A DNA stretch of 64,000 bases from CBDCFT01 sp965216365 (GTDB lineage: Bacteria > Pseudomonadota > Gammaproteobacteria > Arenicellales > CBDCFT01), in NCBI GenBank assembly GCA_965216365.1, contig CBDCFT010000061.1:3964-67963 (forward strand), in the 5' to 3' direction. The position numbers were made by a program, and so were the translations under genes. The first letter of the stretch is position 1; each line of letters begins with the position of its first letter. Shown here piece by piece: positions 1 to 8,784 of the stretch. Under the pieces are notes generated by a model. It worked only from the letters and a program-made list of their open reading frames with translations. It was not told the origin of the DNA and did not search any database.

Positions 1-140
1 TGATACTGTTGGCAGTGTTTGGCGGTATCACCGCAGGAACCGATGGCAAAGTTCGGCCGGAGGATCGAACCGCTACGATAATCGACGTACAACCAACTGT
101 GCAATCCGAAGAACATTTTGCTCAGGTTGATCGTAAATAA
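1..140 (+). CDS. Partial hypothetical protein (C-terminal end only)
   Basis: An open frame enters from the left edge (codons counted from base 3) and ends at TAA 138-140, giving 45 residues. The visible part starts with a short hydrophobic run (ILLAVFGGI) followed by a polar acidic tail ending in QVDRK. That would fit a membrane or secreted protein, but too little remains to name a family. A good terminator hairpin starts about 10 bases after the stop, which supports a real gene end here. Confidence 0.5.
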   Translation, partial: ILLAVFGGITAGTDGKVRPEDRTATIIDVQPTVQSEEHFAQVDRK

Positions 141-149
141 ATTGTAGTT

Positions 150-197
150 AAATCAAGTGAGTCAGGACGACGTGTTCTGGCTCACTTGATTTTTTTG
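150..197 (+). terminator. Rho-independent terminator after the partial gene
   Basis: The arms AATCAAGTGAG and CTCACTTGATT pair, extended inward by G-U pairs around a CGACG loop, and a run of seven T follows at 190-196. The hairpin begins about 10 bases after the stop codon at 140. Confidence 0.8.
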
Positions 198-310
198 ATT
201 TGTGACCCTGATGCTACGTTTCACAACAAGACGCAACCAGTTGACAACCGGTAGGGCGAAACATGTTCCGCCGAATGGAATTACCACGAGCTTTGTCCTA
301 TGCGACAATG

Positions 311-2674
311 TCACTGCGCACAGCGAAACCCAACCATGGATAGCGCAAAGTGTGGTGGATTCGCATGGCGCAGGGTCGCACGCAATCCTTCCGGGTTGTT
401 GCCCCAACCGCCACCACGAATGACTTTTTCTACCGTTGCCGAGCGATTAACCGGGTCTTGTTCGGGAGACCGTGAGTAATACTCCGGATCAAAACCGTCC
501 TCGACCCACTCCCATACATTGCCCGTCATGTCGCTGACCCCAAATGGCGAATCACCTCGTTTAAAACTGCCAACAGGTGCCGTGTATAAGAAGCTGTCGT
601 GATCATCAGCCGCACAACATACATTGCTGCCGTAAGAAGCGCGTGCCGAATCCGGTATCTCTTTTCCCCAGGCATAAACACGATTATCGTTGCCACGCGC
701 TGCGTATTCCCATTCGGCTTCTGTCGGCAGGCGTTTGCCACGCCATTCGCAGTACGCTTTGGCGTCATTCCAACTGACCTGTACAACAGGATGCGTGTCT
801 AAACCATGAATGGATGAGTCAGGACCGTGCGGGTGTTGCCAGTTCGCATGCTCAACCCGGCGCCACTTGCCATTCCAATGCCAGGCTTTCCTCGATTTTT
901 CCGCGTCGGTTATGTGGCCGGTTGTCGTAACAAAGTAGGAAAATTCCTTGTTGGTCACTTCATATCGATCTACTGAAAAGCCTGAAACACTGACTTTGCG
1001 TACAGGTCGTTCGGCAGATTCACCATCATTCGAACCCATGCTGAACGTACCGGCTGGAATCGAGATCATTTCATCGTCATGTTTATGCCACCACTCTTTC
1101 CAGGCATCGACATCATAACCAAAACGATTACCGGTTAAATCGGTTAGCGCACCAACAATATCACCCTTCAACCATAGCGGGTCTTGGTCATTACCAAGAC
1201 GCTCAAGCAACGTTGCAATCGTTTTACTGTCGTTTTGCCTGATGTCACCAGCTGTCGTGATAGTGGCTAGCAAGGGTTCGAAATACTTGTCTGCGTGATT
1301 GGTTTCCCGTGTCCATTTCTCGGCGAGCCATTCAACTGGTATTTTCCCATGGCCGTTTAAACTCATGGCCCACAATAAATACCAACGATTGACGTTTTGC
1401 ACATTAACCCGATGAGCAAATGTCTCCAGCAAGAGTTGTGGGAATTCAGCCACCAGGGATTTTGACAAGGCATCGCCCGCTTGAATCTGCCGGCTTAATG
1501 CAAGCGGTGTTAACAGCTGGTCTATTCGATTTCGATAGTCATAAAAATTGTCGTCTGGCGTTTGTAGTGTCTCTTCTAAGGCAGCCGACAAGTTTGAAAT
1601 GTTTACCGAATCGGATTTTTGCACGGGAAGAGAAGGTTTGTTAGCCAATTTTGGCAAACCAAAAAATCCCTCGGGTCCCCATAAAGCACCATGATCGTCG
1701 GGACCGATCGTACCGACATAAACACGCTCACCAACAACAAGAACATCAACCGGTTGCGCATTATCGAAGACCTGCACGATCTTCCAGTTCGTTCCATCAT
1801 GACTATTCAATAACTTGCCTGATTCCTTTCCGGCCGTGATAGCCCAAAACATATGTTCACTTGCTGCAAACGCTCTAACATTTGTTCCATCGAGCGCGTC
1901 GACTTTTTCGGTTGCATCACCGTTAGTTCGCCATACTGCGTGTTTACCCTTGTTCGCGTTTACGGCGTACAACCATTCATTAAAAACAGCAAGTTGCGTC
2001 GTTGCGCTGCCGTCAGGCCATGTGGATACGACCTGCGCCGATTCATTCTTCCAAAATAACAATTTTGCGCCGGTCTGACGCCGGCTGGTTAATCCGGCAT
2101 AAAGGCTATTTTTAAATGCAACCAGACTGGTAATGCGCGAGACTTCTCCCTGCGCTGTGTCATGATCGTAAATAATCTCCCAGCTCAGTCCGCTATCTGT
2201 CGAGCGTTGCAAGCCGGCACGCCAGGCCGATGTTGCAGCAAATAACTCACCGTTTAATCGGATCATCGCGTGCGTATGAAAAGCCTGGGTCTTGGCAAAA
2301 ATATTTTTTGCCCAATCGCGACCATCGGTAACGGAATATTCTGCTCCGCCGGTTGAAAAACGCGAATCTTCGTATGGCCAGTACAATAAGTCGTCATGTA
2401 CGACTGGATCACCCACGTCCTGACTGAATAAATGTTTTTCGTACCGGGTTGCACCGCTGTCGGGATCATAGCTGTACAGATCGGCGGAGTTATGATTCTT
2501 GAATTTAACGCTGTTAACAAACCAAACCCGCCCGTCATAGGCGACGAGTTTCGACACCGCGGGCCAGGGACCGGGCTGGGATAGAACGATTAGCGGTTCT
2601 GACGCGAATGTCCGTCCACCCAGAATTAAAAGCACTACAGAAAGTAAAAGTCGCCATGCGCGTTGGTTACACAT
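311..2674 (-). CDS. Secreted SUMF1/FGE-fold protein with N-terminal propeller-like region
   Basis: 787 residues. The first ~25 residues form a Sec signal peptide (RAWRLLLSVVLLILGG..TFAS). Residues ~30-340 contain repeated W/F-rich blades of the kind seen in BNR/propeller repeats, and ~360-530 look helical. Residues ~534-787 are a formylglycine-generating-enzyme (FGE-sulfatase) domain: IPAGTFSMGSNDGE, DRYEVTN, HPVVQVSWNDAKAYCEWRGK, RLPTEAEWEYAARG, GNVWEWVEDG and a final VGFRCAQ. The two active-site cysteines of true FGEs, which sit in the block after RGG, are absent; here that block reads RGGGWGNNPEGLRATLRHAN. It is therefore probably not a sulfatase activator and more likely a structural or binding member of the fold. 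Acts in the periplasm or at the surface. It stands apart from neighbours and is followed upstream by a same-strand LysR gene 38 bases away. Confidence 0.75.
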   Translation of the reverse strand: MCNQRAWRLLLSVVLLILGGRTFASEPLIVLSQPGPWPAVSKLVAYDGRVWFVNSVKFKNHNSADLYSYDPDSGATRYEKHLFSQDVGDPVVHDDLLYWPYEDSRFSTGGAEYSVTDGRDWAKNIFAKTQAFHTHAMIRLNGELFAATSAWRAGLQRSTDSGLSWEIIYDHDTAQGEVSRITSLVAFKNSLYAGLTSRRQTGAKLLFWKNESAQVVSTWPDGSATTQLAVFNEWLYAVNANKGKHAVWRTNGDATEKVDALDGTNVRAFAASEHMFWAITAGKESGKLLNSHDGTNWKIVQVFDNAQPVDVLVVGERVYVGTIGPDDHGALWGPEGFFGLPKLANKPSLPVQKSDSVNISNLSAALEETLQTPDDNFYDYRNRIDQLLTPLALSRQIQAGDALSKSLVAEFPQLLLETFAHRVNVQNVNRWYLLWAMSLNGHGKIPVEWLAEKWTRETNHADKYFEPLLATITTAGDIRQNDSKTIATLLERLGNDQDPLWLKGDIVGALTDLTGNRFGYDVDAWKEWWHKHDDEMISIPAGTFSMGSNDGESAERPVRKVSVSGFSVDRYEVTNKEFSYFVTTTGHITDAEKSRKAWHWNGKWRRVEHANWQHPHGPDSSIHGLDTHPVVQVSWNDAKAYCEWRGKRLPTEAEWEYAARGNDNRVYAWGKEIPDSARASYGSNVCCAADDHDSFLYTAPVGSFKRGDSPFGVSDMTGNVWEWVEDGFDPEYYSRSPEQDPVNRSATVEKVIRGGGWGNNPEGLRATLRHANPPHFALSMVGFRCAQ

Positions 2675-2712
2675 GACGGTGTTTGATTACACCAGAGCCG
2701 CGCTAGTTCCCT

Positions 2713-3633
2713 CTAGGCACTTAAAACCTCGCGCTCGGTTTGTACGCGCTCACCCTCGGCCAGCACGAACTCCTTAAACGCCTGCGCGGTGGCGGAGAGT
2801 TGGCGCCCGCGCCGGTGTGCGATATACCAGTGGCGCAGAATAGGAAACGACTCTACATCGAGTTGAACAATTTTGCCGACGGACAACTCGAGCTCAACGG
2901 TGTGCGCTGAAACAATGGCCAGACCGAGTCCGGCTTCGACACTTTGTTTTATGGCCTCGTTACTGGTCATTTCAATACTGCTGGAAGGCTGGATCGCGTT
3001 GTCGGCAAAAAAGCGTTCAATGGCGATGCGTGTACCGGAGCCGGGTTCGCGCATAATGACTATTTCATTGTCCAACGCATGCAGTGGGATGCCTTTTTCA
3101 CCGGCCAGCGGATGATGTGGTGCGGCGATTACGATGAGCGGGTTTTCCATGAACGCTTCGGCGGCGACGTCGAGATCGGCGGGTGGACGGCCCATGAGCA
3201 CGATATCGGGTTCGTTATCTTCCAGCCGTTGCAATAGCACTTCGCGGTTGACTACATCCAGACTAACGCTGATGTTGGGATGATCCTGGCAGAATTGCGA
3301 TAATAATTTTGCCGCAAAATAATTCACCGTCGATGCGATGGCGACTTTCAGTCGGCCACCATTAATGCCGCGCAAGGTGTCGATTTCTTTTTCTGTCGCG
3401 GACAACTGCGCCATGATTTTTTGTGCATGCTTAAGCAATACCTCACCCGCTTCCGTAACATGGACTTTTTTGCCAAGAATATCGAACAGGGGAATGCCCA
3501 CGGCCGCCTCCAATTGTTTGATCTGCATGGAAACAGCGGGTTGCGTGAGGTGAAGTTCATCGGCGGCGCGGGTAAAACTCAGATTGCGTGCGACTGCATC
3601 GAAAATTTTGAGTTGCCGGATGGTGATATGCAT
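2713..3633 (-). CDS. LysR-family regulator, CbbR-like
   Basis: 306 residues, the usual LysR length. An N-terminal winged HTH spans ~5-62 (RQLKIFDAVARNLSFTRAAD, then LTQPAVSMQIKQLE), followed by a LysR substrate-binding domain (~90-295) with the two-lobe pattern LKVAIASTVNYFAAKLL...GLGLAIVSAHTV. The start MHITIRQLKIFDAVARNLSF closely matches CbbR-type regulators of the Calvin-cycle operon. No cbb genes are in this window, so the target is unknown and the CbbR label is only by similarity. It is transcribed in the same direction as the FGE-fold gene downstream. Confidence 0.8.
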   Translation of the reverse strand: MHITIRQLKIFDAVARNLSFTRAADELHLTQPAVSMQIKQLEAAVGIPLFDILGKKVHVTEAGEVLLKHAQKIMAQLSATEKEIDTLRGINGGRLKVAIASTVNYFAAKLLSQFCQDHPNISVSLDVVNREVLLQRLEDNEPDIVLMGRPPADLDVAAEAFMENPLIVIAAPHHPLAGEKGIPLHALDNEIVIMREPGSGTRIAIERFFADNAIQPSSSIEMTSNEAIKQSVEAGLGLAIVSAHTVELELSVGKIVQLDVESFPILRHWYIAHRRGRQLSATAQAFKEFVLAEGERVQTEREVLSA

Positions 3634-3781
3634 CAGCCGATTATAAGCTTAATACTGATGCGGCGTTCAATGGCTCAGAAGGTATTAAATGCTATTCAGA
3701 ACCTCTGAATGGAGAATGAACGCCGGGTTGTTAAACAGCGGCCTTATGATTCGTAGCGCCGGTAATGGAGGTTTTTGAGGG

Positions 3782-3799
3782 AGGCGCCTTTCGGCGCCG
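3782..3799 (-). terminator. GC-rich hairpin after the 93-residue gene
   Basis: GGCGCC TTTC GGCGCC is a perfect six-base-pair stem with a four-base loop, lying about 20 bases after the stop of the minus-strand gene at 3817. There is no T run on either side, so it may be a 3' stabiliser rather than a classical terminator. Confidence 0.3.
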
Positions 3800-3816
3800 G
3801 GCTGAGCGAACTCCAG

Positions 3817-4098
3817 CTATGCAAATGCAAAGTGGCCAAGTAGGGGTTGGATATCTTCGATTTCCCGTGCCTGGAGATAAAACTCGTCGCGTGCCTTCAC
3901 TTGAATCTGCCCCGTGTCATCTTTGACCAGGTCAAATTCCTGAACAGGCAGACCGTTGATATCTTGAAGTTTCTCCTGCAGGGTATCCGCACCCGCCTGG
4001 GCGGCCGGTCCGGTGTTGAGCATTGATAACTGCCCATAGCTGAGACCGACGACTTTTCGTCCCTGTGTGGTCATAATTTGAAAAAGTTTGGTATCCAT
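3817..4098 (-). CDS. Small hypothetical protein, 93 residues
   Basis: 93 residues, no signal peptide or membrane segment. The sequence reads as a compact soluble protein (MDTKLFQIMTTQGRKVVGLS at the start, hydrophobic FAFA at the end) with acidic, glutamine-rich middle. I recognise no domain. The start ATG at 4098 is followed by a coherent reading frame with ordinary composition and is divergent from the M23 gene at 4240. Function unknown. Confidence 0.55.
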   Translation of the reverse strand: MDTKLFQIMTTQGRKVVGLSYGQLSMLNTGPAAQAGADTLQEKLQDINGLPVQEFDLVKDDTGQIQVKARDEFYLQAREIEDIQPLLGHFAFA

Positions 4099-4239
4099 AT
4101 CTTTGCGTCTTGTATTTGAAGTCTTATATCATTTTTTCACAAGTTTGCTTAACAAATTATGAACTTCGTCACAAATTTTCACAATTAACAATAGATTGCA
4201 ATTTAGAATAGATTTTTCAGTGATACGGTTCAGCATATT

Positions 4240-5067
4240 ATGAATTTAAAAACTACCATGCTGCTGGCGTTGGTCTCAAGCTTGATGTCAACGACGTCGG
4301 TTTTAGCCAACACTGTTGAACTCAGTGGTGAAATAAAGCAAGGTGCGTTGATACGTGGTCTGACAACGCCCGGCGCGACCGTATTGCATGATGGTGAGCT
4401 GGTAAGAGTATCCCCGGCCGGTGTGTTTTTAATCGGCTTTCATCGTGACGCAGCGGCGGATTCGGTTTTGCAGGTTCGATTTCCCGATGACACTGAGAAA
4501 AAACTATCGCTTGCAGTAGCGACACGACAATACAAAATTGAGCGAATCGACGGACTTGCTCCTAAGAAAGTGACGCCGCCAGAAGAAGTATTGGATCGGA
4601 TAGCCCGGGAAGTCGCCCTGGTCAAGCAAGCACGCGAGCATAATGATGCGCGCACGGACTTTTTAACCGGATTCAAATGGCCGTTGATTGGTCGAATCAG
4701 CGGCGTGTACGGCAGCCAGCGTGTGCTCAACGGCGAACCCAAACGGCCACATTTTGGCATTGATATCGCCGCACCGGCCGGTTCACCGGTCACCGCCCCC
4801 GCGGATGGATTGGTTACCCTGGCCCATCCCGATATGTATTATTCCGGCGCGACCCTGATTATTGACCACGGTCATGGGTTATCATCGGCCTTTCTGCATT
4901 TAAAGCGTACCGCTGTTAAACAGGGTGAGCGTGTGCGGCAGGGACAGAAAATCGCCGAGGTGGGTTCCAGTGGCCGCAGCACCGGCCCGCATCTCGATTG
5001 GCGTATTAACCTGTTCGAAAAGCGTCTGGACCCGGCTTTGGTGGCCGGACCAATGTCGGCACAATGA
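4240..5067 (+). CDS. Secreted M23 (LytM-type) metallopeptidase
   Basis: 275 residues with a signal peptide (~1-23, ending SVLAN). The M23 peptidase domain covers ~160-265 near the C-terminus. Visible motifs are HFGID (H171, D175, two zinc ligands), HGHGLSSAFLHL (H220) and GPHLDW (H251). The last motif reads HLD instead of the usual HLH, so Asp253 replaces the third zinc His; this variant occurs in other proteobacterial M23 proteins. It probably cuts peptidoglycan peptide bridges in the periplasm. ~25-120 is a beta-rich N-terminal domain. Followed by yhhQ and ilvE on the same strand with gaps of 88 and 23 bases. Confidence 0.85.
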   Translation: MNLKTTMLLALVSSLMSTTSVLANTVELSGEIKQGALIRGLTTPGATVLHDGELVRVSPAGVFLIGFHRDAAADSVLQVRFPDDTEKKLSLAVATRQYKIERIDGLAPKKVTPPEEVLDRIAREVALVKQAREHNDARTDFLTGFKWPLIGRISGVYGSQRVLNGEPKRPHFGIDIAAPAGSPVTAPADGLVTLAHPDMYYSGATLIIDHGHGLSSAFLHLKRTAVKQGERVRQGQKIAEVGSSGRSTGPHLDWRINLFEKRLDPALVAGPMSAQ

Positions 5068-5155
5068 TTGCAGATGTTGTCATGTGGGCGGTGCCTCGCC
5101 GCGATAAATATACGAATTGAATAAACTTTTGAATTAACGAGAACGACTGCAACTT

Positions 5156-5695
5156 ATGCAAGGCATTAGTAGAGGATTAATTGTCGGCATCGTCGCCATG
5201 GCCCTCGTCGTCACGGTGTCCAACGTTCTGGTGTCTTACGCCATCAACGACTGGCTCACCTGGGCGGCCTTCACTTATCCATTTGCATTTCTGGTGACGG
5301 ATTTAACCAATCGAAAACTCGGCGTGGAGCCGGCACGCACAGTTGTCTACGTGGGGTTTGCTTTGGCTGTTTTATTTTCGGTTTATTTTGCCGGATGGCG
5401 TATCGCGGTCGCTTCAGGAAGCGCATTTCTGATTGCTCAGTTATTGGACGTGCAAATGTTTGACCGCTTGCGCAAAGGCGTTTGGTGGCGTGCGCCGCTG
5501 GTATCGTCGTCCATTGCGTCGGCTGTGGACACGATTTTATTTTTCAGCATCGCCTTCGTTGGTACCGGCGTGCCGTGGGTGACGCTGGCAGCGGGTGATT
5601 ATCTGATCAAACTGGCGATGGCATTGACCATGCTTATTCCGTTCCGGGTTTTGTTATCCTTGACCCGCCCGGCGCAATCTCCGGTAGCGAGTTAA
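5156..5695 (+). CDS. yhhQ: YhhQ/VUT-family queuosine-precursor transporter
   Basis: 179 residues, with about five or six hydrophobic membrane segments and no signal peptide. The family pattern is clear: TYPFAFLVTDLTNRKLG early on, then FLIAQLLDVQMFDRLRKG and WWRAPLVSSSIASAVDT. YhhQ proteins are energy-independent inner-membrane importers of queuosine precursors (preQ0/preQ1) for tRNA modification. I saw no preQ1 aptamer upstream. The protein is slightly shorter than E. coli YhhQ (about 220). Confidence 0.85.
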   Translation: MQGISRGLIVGIVAMALVVTVSNVLVSYAINDWLTWAAFTYPFAFLVTDLTNRKLGVEPARTVVYVGFALAVLFSVYFAGWRIAVASGSAFLIAQLLDVQMFDRLRKGVWWRAPLVSSSIASAVDTILFFSIAFVGTGVPWVTLAAGDYLIKLAMALTMLIPFRVLLSLTRPAQSPVAS

Positions 5696-5718
5696 ACTTC
5701 AAAAAAGAGACGAAAGAT

Positions 5719-6738
5719 ATGGCAACACATGCAGCAGAAATTTTGCAACCGGCACCCTTTGGCACGGTGTTCGCGGAAAAGATGGTGGTAAATCAGTTCG
5801 GTGAAAACGGCTGGGGCACATATTCATTAGAGAAAACCGCGCCGTTTTCGTTGCATCCGGGAGCGCATGTTTTTCACTATGCCAGTACCTGTTTTGAGGG
5901 TTTAAAAGCCTACCGGCGCGATGACGGTGGCGTGCATATCTTTCGACTGGATTCCCACGTTGCGCGCATGCGGCAAAGTGCACGTTTGCTGCAATTACCT
6001 GAACCGGATGACGCGATGTTGCGCGATATGATTCTCGAAGGCGTGCGTGCCAGCCGCAGTAAAATTCCGGCTTATCCGGGTGCTTTGTACATTCGCCCGA
6101 CATTGATTGGCACTCAGGTGAATATCGGAGCCGCTGCGACGGCAACGACGGAAGCAACATTATTTATCTTACTCTCACCGGTCGGTGATTATTTTCAAGG
6201 CGGGCAGCGGCCTTTACGCATCCTGGTGGAAGACCAGGCCATGCGCTCGACGCCCGATTTCGGCATGGCCAAAACCGGTGGCAACTATGCGGCGGCGTTA
6301 CGGCGCATTACCCAGGCGAAAAACGAATACAGTGCCGACCAGGTGTTGTTCTGCCCGGGCGGCGATGTACAGGAAACCGGTGCGGCGAATTTTTTATTAT
6401 TGAATGACAACGAAATTCTGACCAAGCAACTGGACAGCTCGTTTCTTCATGGTGTAACGCGCGACTCGGCGTTAACCATTGCGCCCGAACTGGGGTACAA
6501 AGTCAGTGAGCGGAATTTCAAAGTCGATGAAATGCTCGATTGGGTAAAAACCGGTGAGGCAGCGCTGTCCGGTACGGCCGCCGTGTTAGCAGGCATCGGT
6601 ACCTTGATTTATAAGGATCGCGAGTACAAAGTGGGTGACGGTGGTATTGGTGCCAACACCGAAAAGCTACGACAGGTGCTCACCAGACTCCAAAGTGGCG
6701 AGTCGGACGATACGCATGGTTGGTTAACCGACGTCTAG
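5719..6738 (+). CDS. ilvE: Branched-chain amino acid aminotransferase
   Basis: 339 residues, a full-length class IV PLP-dependent transaminase. Signature parts seen: FHYASTCFEGLKAYR near 50-65, MAKTGGNYAAAL with the PLP lysine at K185, QETGAANFLLL, and GEAALSGTAAVLAGIG near the C-terminus. It transfers the amino group between glutamate and the branched-chain keto acids (last step of Ile, Val and Leu synthesis) in the cytoplasm. The start at 5719 follows an AGAGACGAAAG purine stretch that can serve as the ribosome site. It is convergent with the M48 gene; only five bases separate the stops. Confidence 0.92.
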   Translation: MATHAAEILQPAPFGTVFAEKMVVNQFGENGWGTYSLEKTAPFSLHPGAHVFHYASTCFEGLKAYRRDDGGVHIFRLDSHVARMRQSARLLQLPEPDDAMLRDMILEGVRASRSKIPAYPGALYIRPTLIGTQVNIGAAATATTEATLFILLSPVGDYFQGGQRPLRILVEDQAMRSTPDFGMAKTGGNYAAALRRITQAKNEYSADQVLFCPGGDVQETGAANFLLLNDNEILTKQLDSSFLHGVTRDSALTIAPELGYKVSERNFKVDEMLDWVKTGEAALSGTAAVLAGIGTLIYKDREYKVGDGGIGANTEKLRQVLTRLQSGESDDTHGWLTDV

Positions 6739-6743
6739 AAATA

Positions 6744-7523
6744 TCAAAGCTTATATTTTTTCGAAATAGCTTTTGCCCGCTTGGTGGGTGCGGGGTGTGA
6801 TGCCAGCAAACTGCTGGAGTCGCCGAGTTCCGCCAGCTTTTTCAAGGCAGACACCGCATTCGCCGGATCGTAACCGTGTTTTTTCATGAATTCGACACCG
6901 TAGCCATCGGAGGCGGATTCTTCTTTACGCGAATAACTGGCATTGACCATGGATTCAGCGATGCCACCGAGTTCAGATGCGGCGATAGAGCCTAAGTCGC
7001 CACCGGCGGCGGCGACGCTTTTGCGCGCGGCGCTGGTCGCATAAGCAGCTTTCATTTTCTTTTTGCTGTGTTCCAGTTTGACGTGACCAATCTCATGGCC
7101 TATGACAAACAACAATTCTTCATCGTTCATCTTATCCATAAGACCGGAGAAGAATCGAATGCTGCCATCGGCAGTCGCAAACGCATTAATTTCATCAACC
7201 AGATACACTTTGAAGTTAAGATCCAGATCATCTTCGCCCATGTGTTTGTTGGTGAGACTTGCTAACCGTTTTGCGTATTTATTGTCCGCCGGTGCTACTT
7301 TGTTTTGACTATCGTATTGTTTAATCGCCCTAAGGCTCAGTGCCCTGGCATCCTCATTACTCAGAGTGACTGCCTTAAACGCATCTACGGCACCACCGAT
7401 GGAGATGTTGTTTAAATCGAAGGCAGTGGCCAGGTTGGTGCAGAATAGAATGAGCCCAGCAACAAATATTTTTTTCACTTTTCCGCTCCTTCTATTGGTT
7501 TGATTCATAGAATTCTTTGACAT
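6744..7523 (-). CDS. Exported M48-family zinc metalloprotease
   Basis: 259 residues with one N-terminal hydrophobic segment (~17-34, KIFVAGLILFCTNLATA) that should direct export. The HEIGH zinc site is at 143-147, and the third-ligand block RKEESASD lies about 55 residues later, as in the M48 family (LoiP/YcaL/BepA-like periplasmic proteases). Length fits the single-domain members. A cysteine lies in the hydrophobic segment, but it lacks a good lipobox. Likely a periplasmic quality-control protease. Downstream it converges on ilvE. Confidence 0.85.
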   Translation of the reverse strand: MSKNSMNQTNRRSGKVKKIFVAGLILFCTNLATAFDLNNISIGGAVDAFKAVTLSNEDARALSLRAIKQYDSQNKVAPADNKYAKRLASLTNKHMGEDDLDLNFKVYLVDEINAFATADGSIRFFSGLMDKMNDEELLFVIGHEIGHVKLEHSKKKMKAAYATSAARKSVAAAGGDLGSIAASELGGIAESMVNASYSRKEESASDGYGVEFMKKHGYDPANAVSALKKLAELGDSSSLLASHPAPTKRAKAISKKYKL

Positions 7524-7730
7524 GGTTCGATACGTGCCTGATAGCCTTGCAAAAGTATTGCATGGTTGATTCTATATAACCGGCTAGGTCTTAGATGTGC
7601 GCTAGTTCACACGAACTGAGTGATAAAATTTACAGTTGGTTGATTGCCATGGGACGGAACTGTGCGCACATCCTCGAATAACTTTGATCGGGTCGAAAAT
7701 GTACGAGGCAAATCTATAGGATTAAGTTAA

Positions 7731-7751
7731 AGGTCTCGTATTCCGAGACCT
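7731..7751 (-). terminator. Hairpin after LPAHAQ-1
   Basis: AGGTCTCG TATTC CGAGACCT forms a perfect eight-pair stem about 58 bases after the stop of the gene at 7809. On the minus strand it is followed by TTTAACTT, a weak U run. The 7524-7808 gap otherwise shows no gene. Confidence 0.5.
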
Positions 7752-7808
7752 CTAACGATCAAAAGAATAATCTTGTATTAGTATCCGTTTGATCCCAGTG
7801 ACCAAAAC

Positions 7809-8084
7809 CTAGTTAATAACGCCTCCGGTAGTTGTTGGCGCGGGTGTTGTCGTGGGGGCAGCGGTCGTAGTGGGTGCGGCCGTAGTTGCTGGTGCCGAGG
7901 TGGTCGTTACAACTGTAGTTGTTTGTGCATGCGCTGGAAGTACAACGCTATCCACGATAGGCTTAGTCCACTTGTGGGGTAATGCCTTGGTAACTGCAAC
8001 AGTTGCCCCACCAGTTAGCAAAATGGTTTTTAGCGTTTTTCGCCGCTGGCTGGATTTATTTGAATAGTTCTCTTTTTTCACCAT
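7809..8084 (-). CDS. LPAHAQ-leader exported peptide 1, Thr/Pro/Ala-rich
   Basis: 91 residues. A twin-arginine-like start (QRRKTLK, R14-R15) leads into a hydrophobic stretch (~19-35), then KWTKPIVDSVV and LPAHAQ at 49-54. From Gln54 on, the rest is almost only Thr, Ala and Pro (TTTSAPATTAAPTTTAAP...), ending GGVIN, a mucin-like tail. If cut after AHA, the mature product is about 38 residues with no folded domain. It shares the leader with five other proteins at 19.5-28.1 kb, but stands alone here, about 14 kb from the pqqD operon. A ribosome site GGGAG lies upstream of ATG 8084. The role is unknown; I infer it is a substrate of the modification genes at 20.9-25.9 kb. Confidence 0.75.
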   Translation of the reverse strand: MVKKENYSNKSSQRRKTLKTILLTGGATVAVTKALPHKWTKPIVDSVVLPAHAQTTTVVTTTSAPATTAAPTTTAAPTTTPAPTTTGGVIN

Positions 8085-8512
8085 GTCATAGTCTCCCGCT
8101 GTTCAAATATTTGGCGCGAGTGTCACACAATGCCAATCAAATGTAAATGTCATCACAGTAAGAACAATTATCCTCCAAAAGCAAAATTGTGTCATACATT
8201 TAGAGCGAATATTAGTACAAGAGATTCCATTCCCGGATTGGAATTCGTTTCAACATAATCCGTGCTAAGACTTTAATCCAATAAGTTAAATGGTATGGGT
8301 GAATATAAAGTATTTATTGACCATTGAAGCACTCAGATAAAGAAACAAGATGACAGGAGATAGCCAAGCGCGGTCATTGCAAGAATTTTCCGTTGTAAAA
8401 TCACGCAGTGGTAATGTCCACCGCACAAGTGTTTATACAGGCTACAATGGTAATGTTAACAATTGTAAAATTATTATTTACGCTGTTCAGAAAATTGAAA
8501 TTGTGAGGTGGT

Positions 8513-8703
8513 GCTCACGCGCGTGAAGTTGCAATCACGTATCGTGATTGAATAATATAATGCGACAATCGCCCGCGGAAAAGACGGTACGCCAGGGAAG
8601 GGGGGATATGATTGGATCCTGACGCACCGTCTGTTGTTGACACTAACTTCCACCCAATCTCAAAATTGGGTATTCTCACTGAGGACAATTGGGGTCGTTG
8701 TCC
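8513..8703. other. Cluster of inverted repeats in a 700-base noncoding gap
   Basis: The gap 8085-8784 has no supportable gene. Within it are TCACGCGCGTGA (8515-8526), CAATCACG TAT CGTGATTG (8532-8550), AGACGGT...ACCGTCT (about 8582-8632), ACCCAAT CTCAAA ATTGGGT (8652-8671) and GGACAA...TTGTCC (8683-8703). The first two are compact palindromes that could be regulator sites. The later ones could fold in an RNA leader of the broken lysR at 8785. No T run follows any of them. Confidence 0.4.
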
Positions 8704-8784
8704 TACAGTGTGCAGCAGTATAAGGCTGCAAGAGTTCAGGCTACAACATTCACTCATGCAGGATGTTCCTGCAAAAACGCTGTA

